Source of the DNA: Pseudomonadales bacterium
Lineage (GTDB): Bacteria; Pseudomonadota; Gammaproteobacteria; Pseudomonadales; Ketobacteraceae
DNA: 64,000 nucleotides
Direction of reading: 5' to 3'
Assembly (NCBI GenBank): GCA_002708905.1
Contig: PAPM01000012.1
Span: 1 to 64,000 of the forward strand
Of this stretch, positions 26,713 through 34,724 are shown one piece after another (position 1 is the first letter of the stretch; every line of letters begins with the position of its first letter). Both the position numbers and the translations under genes were made by a program. The notes below the pieces were generated by a model. It searched no databases and was not told the DNA's origin. It was given only the letters and a program-made list of their open reading frames with translations.

Positions 26713-26919
26713 TCAGGAGAGTAGCCCATAGAGGGTATAAAGTACGATCCAGGATCCCAACCCCATCAACAGGCAAGGGCCCAGATTGGTCTCAACGGTA
26801 GAGGTATCTTTCAGATTACTTTCTAACAGGTCTTTGCGCACAGCAACATTTCCTTTGTTCTTGGCTATTCGGCTGTAGACGTCTGTCATAAAAGTAGTTG
26901 ATGAATCATCGTTTCGCAC
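26713..26919 (-). CDS. Small membrane protein, unknown
   Basis: The protein has 68 residues with a polar, charged N-terminal part and a C-terminal hydrophobic helix (about 47-67; CLLMGLGSWIVLYTLYG). The start is a GTG with AGGG eight bases before it; an ATG ten codons in has no such site. The tail-anchored layout and a plausible ribosome site support a real gene, but I do not recognise the family. It lies on the strand opposite to the transporter that follows. Confidence 0.55.
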   Translation of the reverse strand: MRNDDSSTTFMTDVYSRIAKNKGNVAVRKDLLESNLKDTSTVETNLGPCLLMGLGSWIVLYTLYGLLS

Positions 26920-27037
26920 GTTTTAAGCCCTGCTTTTACGCGGATTTTCTGATTTAATCTTCTATCAGATCTGTATAACAACAATATGACAATTCATAAC
27001 AATAAAGGGGGACGAGCATGTCAGGGGAGAACGGGGC

Positions 27038-29410
27038 ATGACGGCGTGGAAGGCTCGGGTGGAGATCTGGTTCGGCAAACTGGGCGATCTGCTCTATGAC
27101 CACCCCCTGAAGGGGTTGACTCTCCTCCTGCTATTGATCTGCTTACTGGGCACCCAACTTCGCCATATCTATTTCGATACGTCCACTGAAGGCTTCCTCT
27201 CCCCAAATCATCCGGCCATTCTCGATTATGATCGCTTCCGTGAGGAATTCGGCCGCGACGAGCTGGTGATTGTGGGCGCGGCCGCGGATGCTGTCCTCAC
27301 CGCGGAATTTGCTACCCAATTCCAAAGCCTTTACCAGGACATCGATAGCGGCCTCGATAACACCGAGGCAGTGGACTCCCTGATCAATGCCCGTTATGTG
27401 TTTGGTGAGGATGATGAGCTGATCGTGCAGGATCTGTTTGAACCCTGGCCTGAGAAGACGGAGGATTTCCGGGAAATCCTCCGTCGTATGGATAGCAACA
27501 ACCTGTACCGGGGACTCTTTGTCAGTCGCGACCTGACCATGGCGACCATTATTATCCGCTTGCATTACCTCCAGCCGGATGAGTCCCTGACCGCCGGCCA
27601 GGCCAAGGCCCTGGCGGACGCGCAAACTGCAAAGCTGCTGACGGATCTTAACGCCATTCTCGACCAGCACCGAGCCCGGGGCATGACCCTCTATGTGGCC
27701 GGCTCCCCGGTGGTCACCGACCTGCTGCAACAGAGTATGCTGCGGGATATGCGGGTCTTTTCCCTCTGGGTGATCGTCGCCATTGCAGTACTGCTGATGA
27801 TCCTGTTCCGCCGTATCAGTGGCGTAACACTACCTCTGATGGTGGTCGTGCTCAGCGTGGTGTTCACCATCAGCCTGATGGGGTTGTTCCGGCAGCCGCT
27901 GCAATTGCCCACCGCCATGCTGCCCACCTTCCTGATCGTGGTGGGGATCGGTGACTCCATCCATTTTCTCAGCCTGTTCTTTACCGAATTCAATGAAACC
28001 GGGGACAAACGCAGGTCCATCATCCGGGCATTGGAACATGCGGGCTTGGCCATGTTTCTCACCAGTTTGACCACGGCGGCAGGGATGGCATCCTTTGCCA
28101 ATGCGGACCTGCTGCCCATTTCCAATCTGGGGGTATTCACTGCGGTGGGGGTCATGAGTGCGTTTCTGGTTACCATCATCGTGCTGCCTGCAGGGCTGCG
28201 GCTGCTGCCCATCAAACCCAAGTCCCAGGGTCATTCGCCGCACACCTCCCCAATGCTGGACCGACTGATTGACGCTGCCACCCACTTCAGCTTCCACTAC
28301 CCGAAAACCGTGGTATTCGTCAGCGTGGCACTGCTGGCCGCCTCCCTGAGCCTGGCCACCCAGATGGAGTTCAGCCACAACCCGCTGAAGTGGCTGCCGG
28401 ATGACATGCCGCAGAAGCAAAGCATTGTGGCCATCGATGGCGAGCTGGGGGGCAGTATCTCCCTGGAAATCGTGGTGGATACCGGCGTGGACACCGGCGT
28501 CTATGAACCGGCCTTTCTGCACAAGCTGGAACAGTTGGGGCAGGATCTGGAGCGTTTCTCCACCTCGGAGTTTCACGTCAACAAAGTGCTGTCCATTACG
28601 GACCTGATCAAGGAAAGCAACCGGGCACTGCATGACAATGATCAGGCTTTTTACACTATTCCTGATGACCGGGCGCTGGTGGCGCAGGAGCTGTTTTTGC
28701 TGGAGTTGAGTGGTTCTGATGATCTGTTTCGCCTGGTGGACCGGGAGTATCGCAAAGCCCGCATCACCCTCACCCTGCCCTGGATCAACGCCCTGCTCTA
28801 CGCCCCCCTCATGGACACACTGGAAGAGCGTTTTCATGACACGCTGGGGGAAGATTACACGGTCACCATCACCGGACTGATCCCTTTGCTGGGCAGCACC
28901 CTCAATTCGGTGATCCACTCCGCTGCGGAAGCCTATGTTATTGCCCTGGTGGTCATCAGCCTGATTATGATCATTCTGCTGGGCAATCTTAAACTGGGCC
29001 TGATCAGCATGTTCCCGAATATTCTGCCCATCGCCATGGTCATCGCCCTGATGCAACTGAATGGCGTCCCCTTCGACATGTTCACCATCCTGATCGGGTC
29101 CATTGCCATTGGCCTGTGTGTAGACGACACAGTCCATTTTATGCATCACTTCGGCCGGTTCCGGGAGCGGGGTTACGCCACCAAGGAAGCCATTGGCCGT
29201 ACCCTGCATACCGCCGGCCGGGCCATGCTGGTCACCAGCATTGTGTTGTGCAGTGGCTTCATGGTGCTAACCCTGTCACAGCTCAACAATTTCACCCACT
29301 TCGGCATCTATTCCAGCCTTTGTATCCTGCTGGCATTACTGGCGGACTTCCTGCTGGCACCGGCCCTGATGACACTCTTGAACCCCGTGAGGCAGTCCGG
29401 CGCCCCCTAG
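27038..29410 (+). CDS. MMPL/RND-family transporter
   Basis: This 790-residue protein has two repeated halves, each with one membrane helix, a periplasmic domain of about 200 residues and a bundle of five or six helices. Features include GIGDSIHFLSLFFTE and GLCVDDTVHFMHHFGR, the typical helix 4 segments of the MMPL/sterol-sensing (HpnN-like) RND branch. Such proteins export lipids, hopanoids or other hydrophobic molecules and usually need no separate adaptor. No membrane fusion protein or outer membrane channel gene is adjacent. The gene for a receiver-GGDEF protein follows 53 bases downstream. Confidence 0.9.
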   Translation: MTAWKARVEIWFGKLGDLLYDHPLKGLTLLLLLICLLGTQLRHIYFDTSTEGFLSPNHPAILDYDRFREEFGRDELVIVGAAADAVLTAEFATQFQSLYQDIDSGLDNTEAVDSLINARYVFGEDDELIVQDLFEPWPEKTEDFREILRRMDSNNLYRGLFVSRDLTMATIIIRLHYLQPDESLTAGQAKALADAQTAKLLTDLNAILDQHRARGMTLYVAGSPVVTDLLQQSMLRDMRVFSLWVIVAIAVLLMILFRRISGVTLPLMVVVLSVVFTISLMGLFRQPLQLPTAMLPTFLIVVGIGDSIHFLSLFFTEFNETGDKRRSIIRALEHAGLAMFLTSLTTAAGMASFANADLLPISNLGVFTAVGVMSAFLVTIIVLPAGLRLLPIKPKSQGHSPHTSPMLDRLIDAATHFSFHYPKTVVFVSVALLAASLSLATQMEFSHNPLKWLPDDMPQKQSIVAIDGELGGSISLEIVVDTGVDTGVYEPAFLHKLEQLGQDLERFSTSEFHVNKVLSITDLIKESNRALHDNDQAFYTIPDDRALVAQELFLLELSGSDDLFRLVDREYRKARITLTLPWINALLYAPLMDTLEERFHDTLGEDYTVTITGLIPLLGSTLNSVIHSAAEAYVIALVVISLIMIILLGNLKLGLISMFPNILPIAMVIALMQLNGVPFDMFTILIGSIAIGLCVDDTVHFMHHFGRFRERGYATKEAIGRTLHTAGRAMLVTSIVLCSGFMVLTLSQLNNFTHFGIYSSLCILLALLADFLLAPALMTLLNPVRQSGAP

Positions 29411-29463
29411 GCTGAACCAGTGCTACACTGAAATTACCTGAAGCGAATTTAACGGAATCAGAC

Positions 29464-30741
29464 ATGCGGGCCATCATCATCGACATCTCCAAATCCCTGT
29501 CGGTCCTGCTCAACCAACATATGGCCTCCCACCAAATCAAATCCCTTACCCTGACCAAGGGTAAAGAAGCCCTCGAGATGCTGAAACGTGCCCGCTGTGA
29601 TCTGGTGGTCATCTCCATGTATCTGGAGGATATGGAGGGCACGGAGTTCGTTGAGGCACTGCGCAAGCTGGATAACCAAGCCGATACCCACGTCGTGATG
29701 CTGACGACGGAAGAAAACCGCGACATTCTGGGCCGGGCAATGAAAGCGGGGGTCAACGAACTGTTCCCCAAGCAGAAAGTAGACGCCGTACTGGAGCACA
29801 TCACCCACTGGGTGCAAAAGACCCGGCTCAAGACCACCACCGGCAATATCCTCTACGTGGAAGACAACCAATCCACCGCCCTGGTGGTTAGTGAAGTCTT
29901 GAAAAACAGCGGTTACAGCGTGAAACAGGTGGCCAACGGGCTGGCTGCTCTGGAATTAATGGAGAATAACGTTTTCGACTTGTTATTGGTGGACTATATC
30001 CTGGAAGGGGATATGACCGGACTTGAGGTGGTGAAAACCCTGCGCACCCGGACCAGCGCCATCGAATGTCCTATCCTGATGCTGTCCGGCCAGGAAAGCG
30101 AGCAGGTGAAGGTGGAAATACTGCGTTCGGGTGCCAATGACTATCTGTCAAAGGGCGCCAGTCGCGATGAAATGCTGGCCCGCATCAGCAACCTGATCCG
30201 GACCAAACGGCTGTTTGAGCAGGTGCAGTACCAGCAGCAAAAACTTCAGCACCTGGCCATGACGGACCAACTCACCGGTCTGCATAACCGCCACTACCTG
30301 TTTGAAGCCGCCCCGCAAAAACTCAGTGAAGCGCAGCGCCATAAATTTCCGGTGGCCCTGATCATCGTGGACCTGGATAAATTCAAACAGATCAACGATG
30401 AGCATGGGCATGCCTCAGGTGACCGGGTGCTTAAGGAAGCCGCTCAACTGCTGCGCAAACAGTGTCGCAAAGAGGATATCGTGGCCCGCTTCGGAGGCGA
30501 GGAATTTGTTATCCTGCTGAGTCATTGCGACCAACGGCAGGCGCTGGAAAAAGCCGAATCCATTCGTTGTGCGCTGCAAAACCTCAACCCGATCCAGCTT
30601 AAAGTTACCGGCAGTTTCGGAGTGGCCTGCTGTCAGCAGGGCACCCATGCCAGTTTCAACGACCTGTTCAGTGACGCCGATACAGCCGTCTACCAAGCCA
30701 AGCACAACGGCCGCAACCGGGTCGAGCTGCACCGAACTTAG
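29464..30741 (+). CDS. Two-receiver diguanylate cyclase
   Basis: The 425-residue protein has two receiver domains (about 1-118 and 125-245) and a C-terminal GGDEF domain (about 260-425) with an intact FGGEEF and an RKED inhibitory site five residues before it, so it should make c-di-GMP. As in the protein encoded at 15310-17424, the first receiver has Ser51 (VISMYLEDM) where the phosphoacceptor Asp belongs, with similar surrounding residues, so the two are paralogues. Receiver 2 looks functional (YVEDN, LVDYILEGDM). It shares direction with the MMPL gene. Confidence 0.92.
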   Translation: MRAIIIDISKSLSVLLNQHMASHQIKSLTLTKGKEALEMLKRARCDLVVISMYLEDMEGTEFVEALRKLDNQADTHVVMLTTEENRDILGRAMKAGVNELFPKQKVDAVLEHITHWVQKTRLKTTTGNILYVEDNQSTALVVSEVLKNSGYSVKQVANGLAALELMENNVFDLLLVDYILEGDMTGLEVVKTLRTRTSAIECPILMLSGQESEQVKVEILRSGANDYLSKGASRDEMLARISNLIRTKRLFEQVQYQQQKLQHLAMTDQLTGLHNRHYLFEAAPQKLSEAQRHKFPVALIIVDLDKFKQINDEHGHASGDRVLKEAAQLLRKQCRKEDIVARFGGEEFVILLSHCDQRQALEKAESIRCALQNLNPIQLKVTGSFGVACCQQGTHASFNDLFSDADTAVYQAKHNGRNRVELHRT

Positions 30742-30745
30742 CACC

Positions 30746-31429
30746 TCAGGAATCCGACTTCAGGAAGCGCTCATCGTCGAACGTTTTTACCAGGTCGGGG
30801 AAGAACACCGTCACCGAAGTCACCAGCATGCCGTTGATAAAGCCTTCGGAATACAGCAGGGGCACGACAAATGCCTGCTTGTCCCACAGTGCCAACAGTG
30901 CCTTGTCCGGCAGCAACAACCAGAAAAAGCCCAGTAGCAAAAGACAGTTCAAAAACGTGGTCAACAGGGTTCCAAAAAAGCCCAGCCCCAGAATATAGAC
31001 AAACAGGTTCCGGGTGGGCAGCCATTCAATTGTCCGCAGCAGGGCATAGGCCATCGTCGCGGGCAGCGCCGCAGAAAACAACCAGGTCCAGGGTAACGTT
31101 TGCCAATCCACCGTGCCCATCAACACCAGCAACAGCAAGGCCGAAGCCCCCATAATCAGCGCAAAACACCAGCCGAACACCAGGGTCACCGTGGTCATCA
31201 GAAAAGGGTGAAAGTGCAGACCAGGGATGACCTCGAAGCGGAAAGACCAGATCAGGCACAGCCCCACCAAAGCCCCCAGCAGGGCGTGCTGCCTGGAAGA
31301 TACCCGCAGGATGGCATTCCAGGGCGCGCGCCACAGCGCCCAGGCGAGCACGCCCCCACAGAGCAGCCAACACAACAATGCCCAGTGGGTGAAGGGCTGC
31401 GGCCCGATCAATTCCGGGGAGAACAACAT
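30746..31429 (-). CDS. CbiM-like membrane protein
   Basis: The 227-residue integral membrane protein has about six helices. The LHFHPFLMTTVTLVFGWCFALIMGA region and the overall layout resemble the energy-coupling-factor permease family that includes CbiM (cobalt or nickel uptake). No ATPase (CbiO) or CbiQ gene is adjacent, and a His-rich N-terminal metal site is not seen, so the transport role is unproven. An AGGAA lies six bases before the ATG. The gene is convergent with the GGDEF gene, four bases away. Confidence 0.72.
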   Translation of the reverse strand: MLFSPELIGPQPFTHWALLCWLLCGGVLAWALWRAPWNAILRVSSRQHALLGALVGLCLIWSFRFEVIPGLHFHPFLMTTVTLVFGWCFALIMGASALLLLVLMGTVDWQTLPWTWLFSAALPATMAYALLRTIEWLPTRNLFVYILGLGFFGTLLTTFLNCLLLLGFFWLLLPDKALLALWDKQAFVVPLLYSEGFINGMLVTSVTVFFPDLVKTFDDERFLKSDS

Positions 31430-31587
31430 CTGGATTTCCTAAACTCTTGATTCAACTTGATCATTCTACCAAGCCTCCATAATGCGAACTCTTCCAAAAA
31501 TTGGCAATTCATCTTCTGCCAGACCTACAATTCAGCCAAGTCTGTCTATGCTTAGTAGAGCCTGAACGCTAGCACGGGGAACCAAAG

Positions 31588-31989
31588 ATGAAATTGATCA
31601 CGCACATGGTACTGCTGATGTCTGCTCTGTTTATTGTCACAGCGCAAGCGGAAGAGACTGCCTCCCCCGGCGGTGATGTGGTCTACGTGGAGCTGAAGCC
31701 CGCCTTTGTCACCAACTACCAGGCCCGCAAGATGGGATACCTGAAGGCCGATGTCACCCTCAAAGTCAAAGGCGGGCAAACGGCTGAAGCAGTGGACCGG
31801 CACAAGCCTGCAATCCGCCACCATCTGGTGATGCTATTCAGCAGCCAGACCATGGAAGCGCTGAGCAGCCTGGAAGGCAAGGAAATGCTCAAGGAAACCG
31901 CCCTCTCCGAAATTGTCAGTGCGCTGCAGGAAGAAGGCGAGCCGGCCGAGATTGAAGATATCCTGTTTACCAGTTTTATCGTGGACTGA
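31588..31989 (+). CDS. FliL-like secreted protein
   Basis: The 133-residue protein has a cleavable-type signal peptide (cut near AQA, residue 21) and a domain resembling FliL: YVELKPAFVTNYQ, YLKADVTLKVK, HHLVMLFSSQTMEAL and the ending ILFTSFIVD. True FliL is an inner membrane protein that stabilises stators near the flagellar motor. This version lacks the uncleaved anchor and has no flagellar neighbours, so it is probably a periplasmic relative. The function is unknown. Confidence 0.82.
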   Translation: MKLITHMVLLMSALFIVTAQAEETASPGGDVVYVELKPAFVTNYQARKMGYLKADVTLKVKGGQTAEAVDRHKPAIRHHLVMLFSSQTMEALSSLEGKEMLKETALSEIVSALQEEGEPAEIEDILFTSFIVD

Positions 31990-32086
31990 TCGGAGCACTC
32001 CATCACCACACCCTATCAGTCATTGAAGATGAAGTGTTCGGCACGCTGTGACATAATCGGCGGCCAAATCCTATAACGAATGTTTC

Positions 32087-33445
32087 ATGTCCGGGCACCG
32101 TCACAAAGACCTGCTTAACGCACCGATCGTCCCCACGCTCACCAGCATGACAATTCCCACCATTTTCGGGATCGTTGCCATTCTGATGTTCAATCTGGTG
32201 GACACCTATTTTATCGGGCTGATCGGCGCCCGGGAGCTGGCGGCGGTGAGCTTTACCTTTCCGGTGTCCAATGTGCTGATGAATATCTCCATGGGCATCG
32301 GCATCGGCACGGCGATTCACATCGCCTCCCGCATTGGCCGGGGTGACCTGACGGAAGCACGCCGCACTGCCGCCCACGCACTTACGCTGGCGGTCACCAT
32401 TGCCATCCCCATCGGCATCATCGGCAACCTGACCCTGGACCCACTGTTCCAGCTGCTCGGCGCCAATCATCAGACCATTGACCTCATCCGCGATTACATG
32501 ACCCTTTGGTACGGTGGTTTTTTCCTGCTGGTGATACCCATGGTAGGCAATAGCGTGCTGCGGGCCACCGGCGACACCCGCACCCCCAGCATTATTATGG
32601 CCATCGCCGGACTGGTGAACGGCATCCTGGACCCCCTGTTGATTTTCGGCATCGGCCCCTTCCCGGAACTGGGCATTCGCGGTGCCGCCATTGCCACGGT
32701 GGTGTCCTGGTGCTTTGCCGCTGCCGCCTTGCTGATCGTATTGGTACGGCAACGCAAACTGATGACCTTTGCCGATATTCTGGGCCCCAAAGGGGAGCAC
32801 TGGATGTCCATCCTGCGCGTTGCCATTCCCGCCACCACCACCAACCTGATGACACCGCTGGCAGCCGCCGTGCTCACCGCCATGGCTGCGCGGTATGGAC
32901 ATCACGCGGTGGCGGGGTTTGGCGTCGGCACCCGGATAGAAGCCCTGGCCCTGGTCATGATCATCGCGATGTCCTCAGCCCTTACGCCCTTTGTGGGCCA
33001 GAACTTTGGTGCCAACAACAGCCAGCGCATACGGGAAGCCATCCGCAAGGCCCTGACGTTTGCCTTTGTCTGGGAGCTGGGTATTGCGGCCCTGCTGTAC
33101 CTGGCAGGAGACTGGGTCGCCTCGGTGTTTTCTGAAGAGCAGGACACCCACCAGGCCATCGTCTGGTATTTACTGCTGGTACCGGTATCCTACGGTTTCC
33201 AGAGCCTGGTTATTCTAAGTTGCTCCAGCCTGAATGCGTTGCAGCGGCCACTGTTCGGCACCCTCATCAGTGTCCTGCGCCTGTTTGCCCTGACCATACC
33301 CCTGGCCTGGCTGGGAGCCTGGTGGTTCGACTACCGGGGCCTGTTTGCAGGGATCGCCCTGGCCAACATCCTCGCCGGCATCGGTACCCTGGTGTGGTTG
33401 AGCTACCGATTGCCAAAACTGTCGCAAAGAAAGACCTCTATCTAA
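32087..33445 (+). CDS. MATE-family efflux transporter
   Basis: The 452-residue protein has about 12 membrane helices in two repeated halves. It has the MATE pattern: PTIFGIVAILMFNLVDTYFI near the N-terminus, MSSALTPFVGQNFGA at the start of the second half, and the NSVLRATGDTRTP loop in the first half. MATE proteins export cationic drugs or organic compounds in exchange for Na+ or H+. The substrate here is unknown. It stands 66 bases before a DUF4282 membrane protein gene in the same direction. Confidence 0.9.
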   Translation: MSGHRHKDLLNAPIVPTLTSMTIPTIFGIVAILMFNLVDTYFIGLIGARELAAVSFTFPVSNVLMNISMGIGIGTAIHIASRIGRGDLTEARRTAAHALTLAVTIAIPIGIIGNLTLDPLFQLLGANHQTIDLIRDYMTLWYGGFFLLVIPMVGNSVLRATGDTRTPSIIMAIAGLVNGILDPLLIFGIGPFPELGIRGAAIATVVSWCFAAAALLIVLVRQRKLMTFADILGPKGEHWMSILRVAIPATTTNLMTPLAAAVLTAMAARYGHHAVAGFGVGTRIEALALVMIIAMSSALTPFVGQNFGANNSQRIREAIRKALTFAFVWELGIAALLYLAGDWVASVFSEEQDTHQAIVWYLLLVPVSYGFQSLVILSCSSLNALQRPLFGTLISVLRLFALTIPLAWLGAWWFDYRGLFAGIALANILAGIGTLVWLSYRLPKLSQRKTSI

Positions 33446-33510
33446 CCATTTGCTGTTAAAGCCACCCCGGCTTCTTTAGAATAGGCAGAGGCCCTCAACT
33501 CAGGTTTACT

Positions 33511-34005
33511 ATGATGTCGCGAGAGCAACGTCGTCACCGCTTCAGCCGTGCCGGCAACACCGCCCACGGTTACTTTAATGCCCTGTTCGATTTTTCCTTT
33601 ACCAAGTTTATCACCGTACAAATGTTCCCTGTACTTTACGGGGTGATCCTGGCCTCCACCCTGATTGGGGTGATTTATTTCACAGTGGAAGCCTTTCTGA
33701 CGTCCTGGTGGCGGGGTTTGTTCTACTTATTCGTGGCCGGTCCGGTTGGCTTCATTACGGTGGCCACCATTACCCGGGCTTTGATGGAGTTTTATCTGGT
33801 GGTCTTTCATATCTACGAAGATATGGAGGAAATCCGGGTGATATCCAAACGTTTTTCCGGTTTGTCGGAGAGTGTGGAGTCCGTAGCCGGGATCACCCGG
33901 CGTTTGCCATTCCTGAACGGCACCAACGGAAAAGCGCCCAAAGATGAACCTTTGGCGGAGAATCCAAGAACCCGCCGTCGGCGCAATAAAGTGGAACCCT
34001 ACTGA
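33511..34005 (+). CDS. DUF4282 membrane protein
   Basis: The 164-residue protein has a basic N-terminus, two membrane helices (about 38-62 and 67-92) and a charged cytoplasmic C-terminal tail rich in Arg and Lys. The FDFSFTKFITVQMFPVLYG start and TRALMEFYLVVFHIYEDM after the second helix match DUF4282. The function is unknown. The ATG at 33514 is an equally possible start. It is convergent with the TetR-type gene, 13 bases away. Confidence 0.85.
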   Translation: MMSREQRRHRFSRAGNTAHGYFNALFDFSFTKFITVQMFPVLYGVILASTLIGVIYFTVEAFLTSWWRGLFYLFVAGPVGFITVATITRALMEFYLVVFHIYEDMEEIRVISKRFSGLSESVESVAGITRRLPFLNGTNGKAPKDEPLAENPRTRRRRNKVEPY

Positions 34006-34018
34006 CAACCCTGCAAGC

Positions 34019-34639
34019 TTAACGCCCACCCAGCAGTATACGCACGGCCGTGCAGGCTTCTTCCAATTGGTTTGGATCCGGTTCCTGACCCAGGATCATT
34101 TCGCTGAAGATACAGGAATTACCGATCCGACACATAAAGTAGGACAGACTGTCGATGGTCATCGCGGGATGAATCAGGCCTTTTTCCGTCTCCTGCTTGA
34201 GCAGCTCTGAATTCAATTCCACCATGCGGGAATGAAAGTGGCTGTTTTTGGAAGACAGGATGCTAACGGCATACTGGCCATCAGAGTGCAGCCAGGTTCG
34301 CATGGGTTGGGAATTCAGAATCTGAGTGTTTACCTCTCGGAATACATTGACCACGTATTCCACCCCCTCGCCGGGACACTCTTTACGGGCTTTCAGCACA
34401 GTGGGCTTGTAGATGGACCACATGATCTCGCCCATCAGCAAATCCTTGTTGCCGATCCAGCGAAACAGGGTAGCGCGACTGACGCCCAATTCTTCTGCCA
34501 ATTCACCCACATTCAGCTTCTGGGTCAACAGCCAGTTTTTTTTCGCCAGATTGAATGCATCCAAGGGCGTCGCCCTGCTTCGAGCAGACTTGTTGGACAA
34601 CGCCTGGGATAGGGGTGTTTTATGTTTTAATTCACTCAC
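34019..34639 (-). CDS. QsdR-type TetR-family regulator
   Basis: This 206-residue transcription factor has an N-terminal helix-turn-helix (about 40-65; VGELAEELGVSRATLFRWIGN) and a ligand-binding C-terminal domain with FMCRIGNSCIFSEMILG, characteristic of the QsdR branch of TetR repressors. The start is a GTG with GGAG eight bases upstream. A 47-base inverted repeat lies 15 bases upstream, a good candidate for its own operator. The regulated genes may include the upstream patatin gene on the same strand, or others. Confidence 0.87.
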   Translation of the reverse strand: MSELKHKTPLSQALSNKSARSRATPLDAFNLAKKNWLLTQKLNVGELAEELGVSRATLFRWIGNKDLLMGEIMWSIYKPTVLKARKECPGEGVEYVVNVFREVNTQILNSQPMRTWLHSDGQYAVSILSSKNSHFHSRMVELNSELLKQETEKGLIHPAMTIDSLSYFMCRIGNSCIFSEMILGQEPDPNQLEEACTAVRILLGGR

Positions 34640-34653
34640 CTAGTTGGCTCCAG

Positions 34654-34700
34654 TTGATCGTATACAGCAAACGGCTATTCTAACCCGTTTATACAATCAA
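34654..34700. promoter_or_regulatory. Inverted repeat upstream of the TetR-type gene
   Basis: TTGATCGTATA (34654-34664) and TATACAATCAA (34690-34700) are inverted with 10 of 11 matches. A second inner pair, AACGG and CCGTT, lies between them. It sits between the patatin stop and the regulator start, so it could be the TetR operator or an RNA hairpin. The lack of a T tract argues against a terminator. Confidence 0.45.
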
Positions 34701-34724
34701 AACCGGCTGAACAACTACCGAATA

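Noticed and set aside
27830-29209. A 459-codon open frame on the minus strand opposite the MMPL gene
   Set aside because: It is very rich in His, Gln and Gly, typical of antisense reading of hydrophobic codons.
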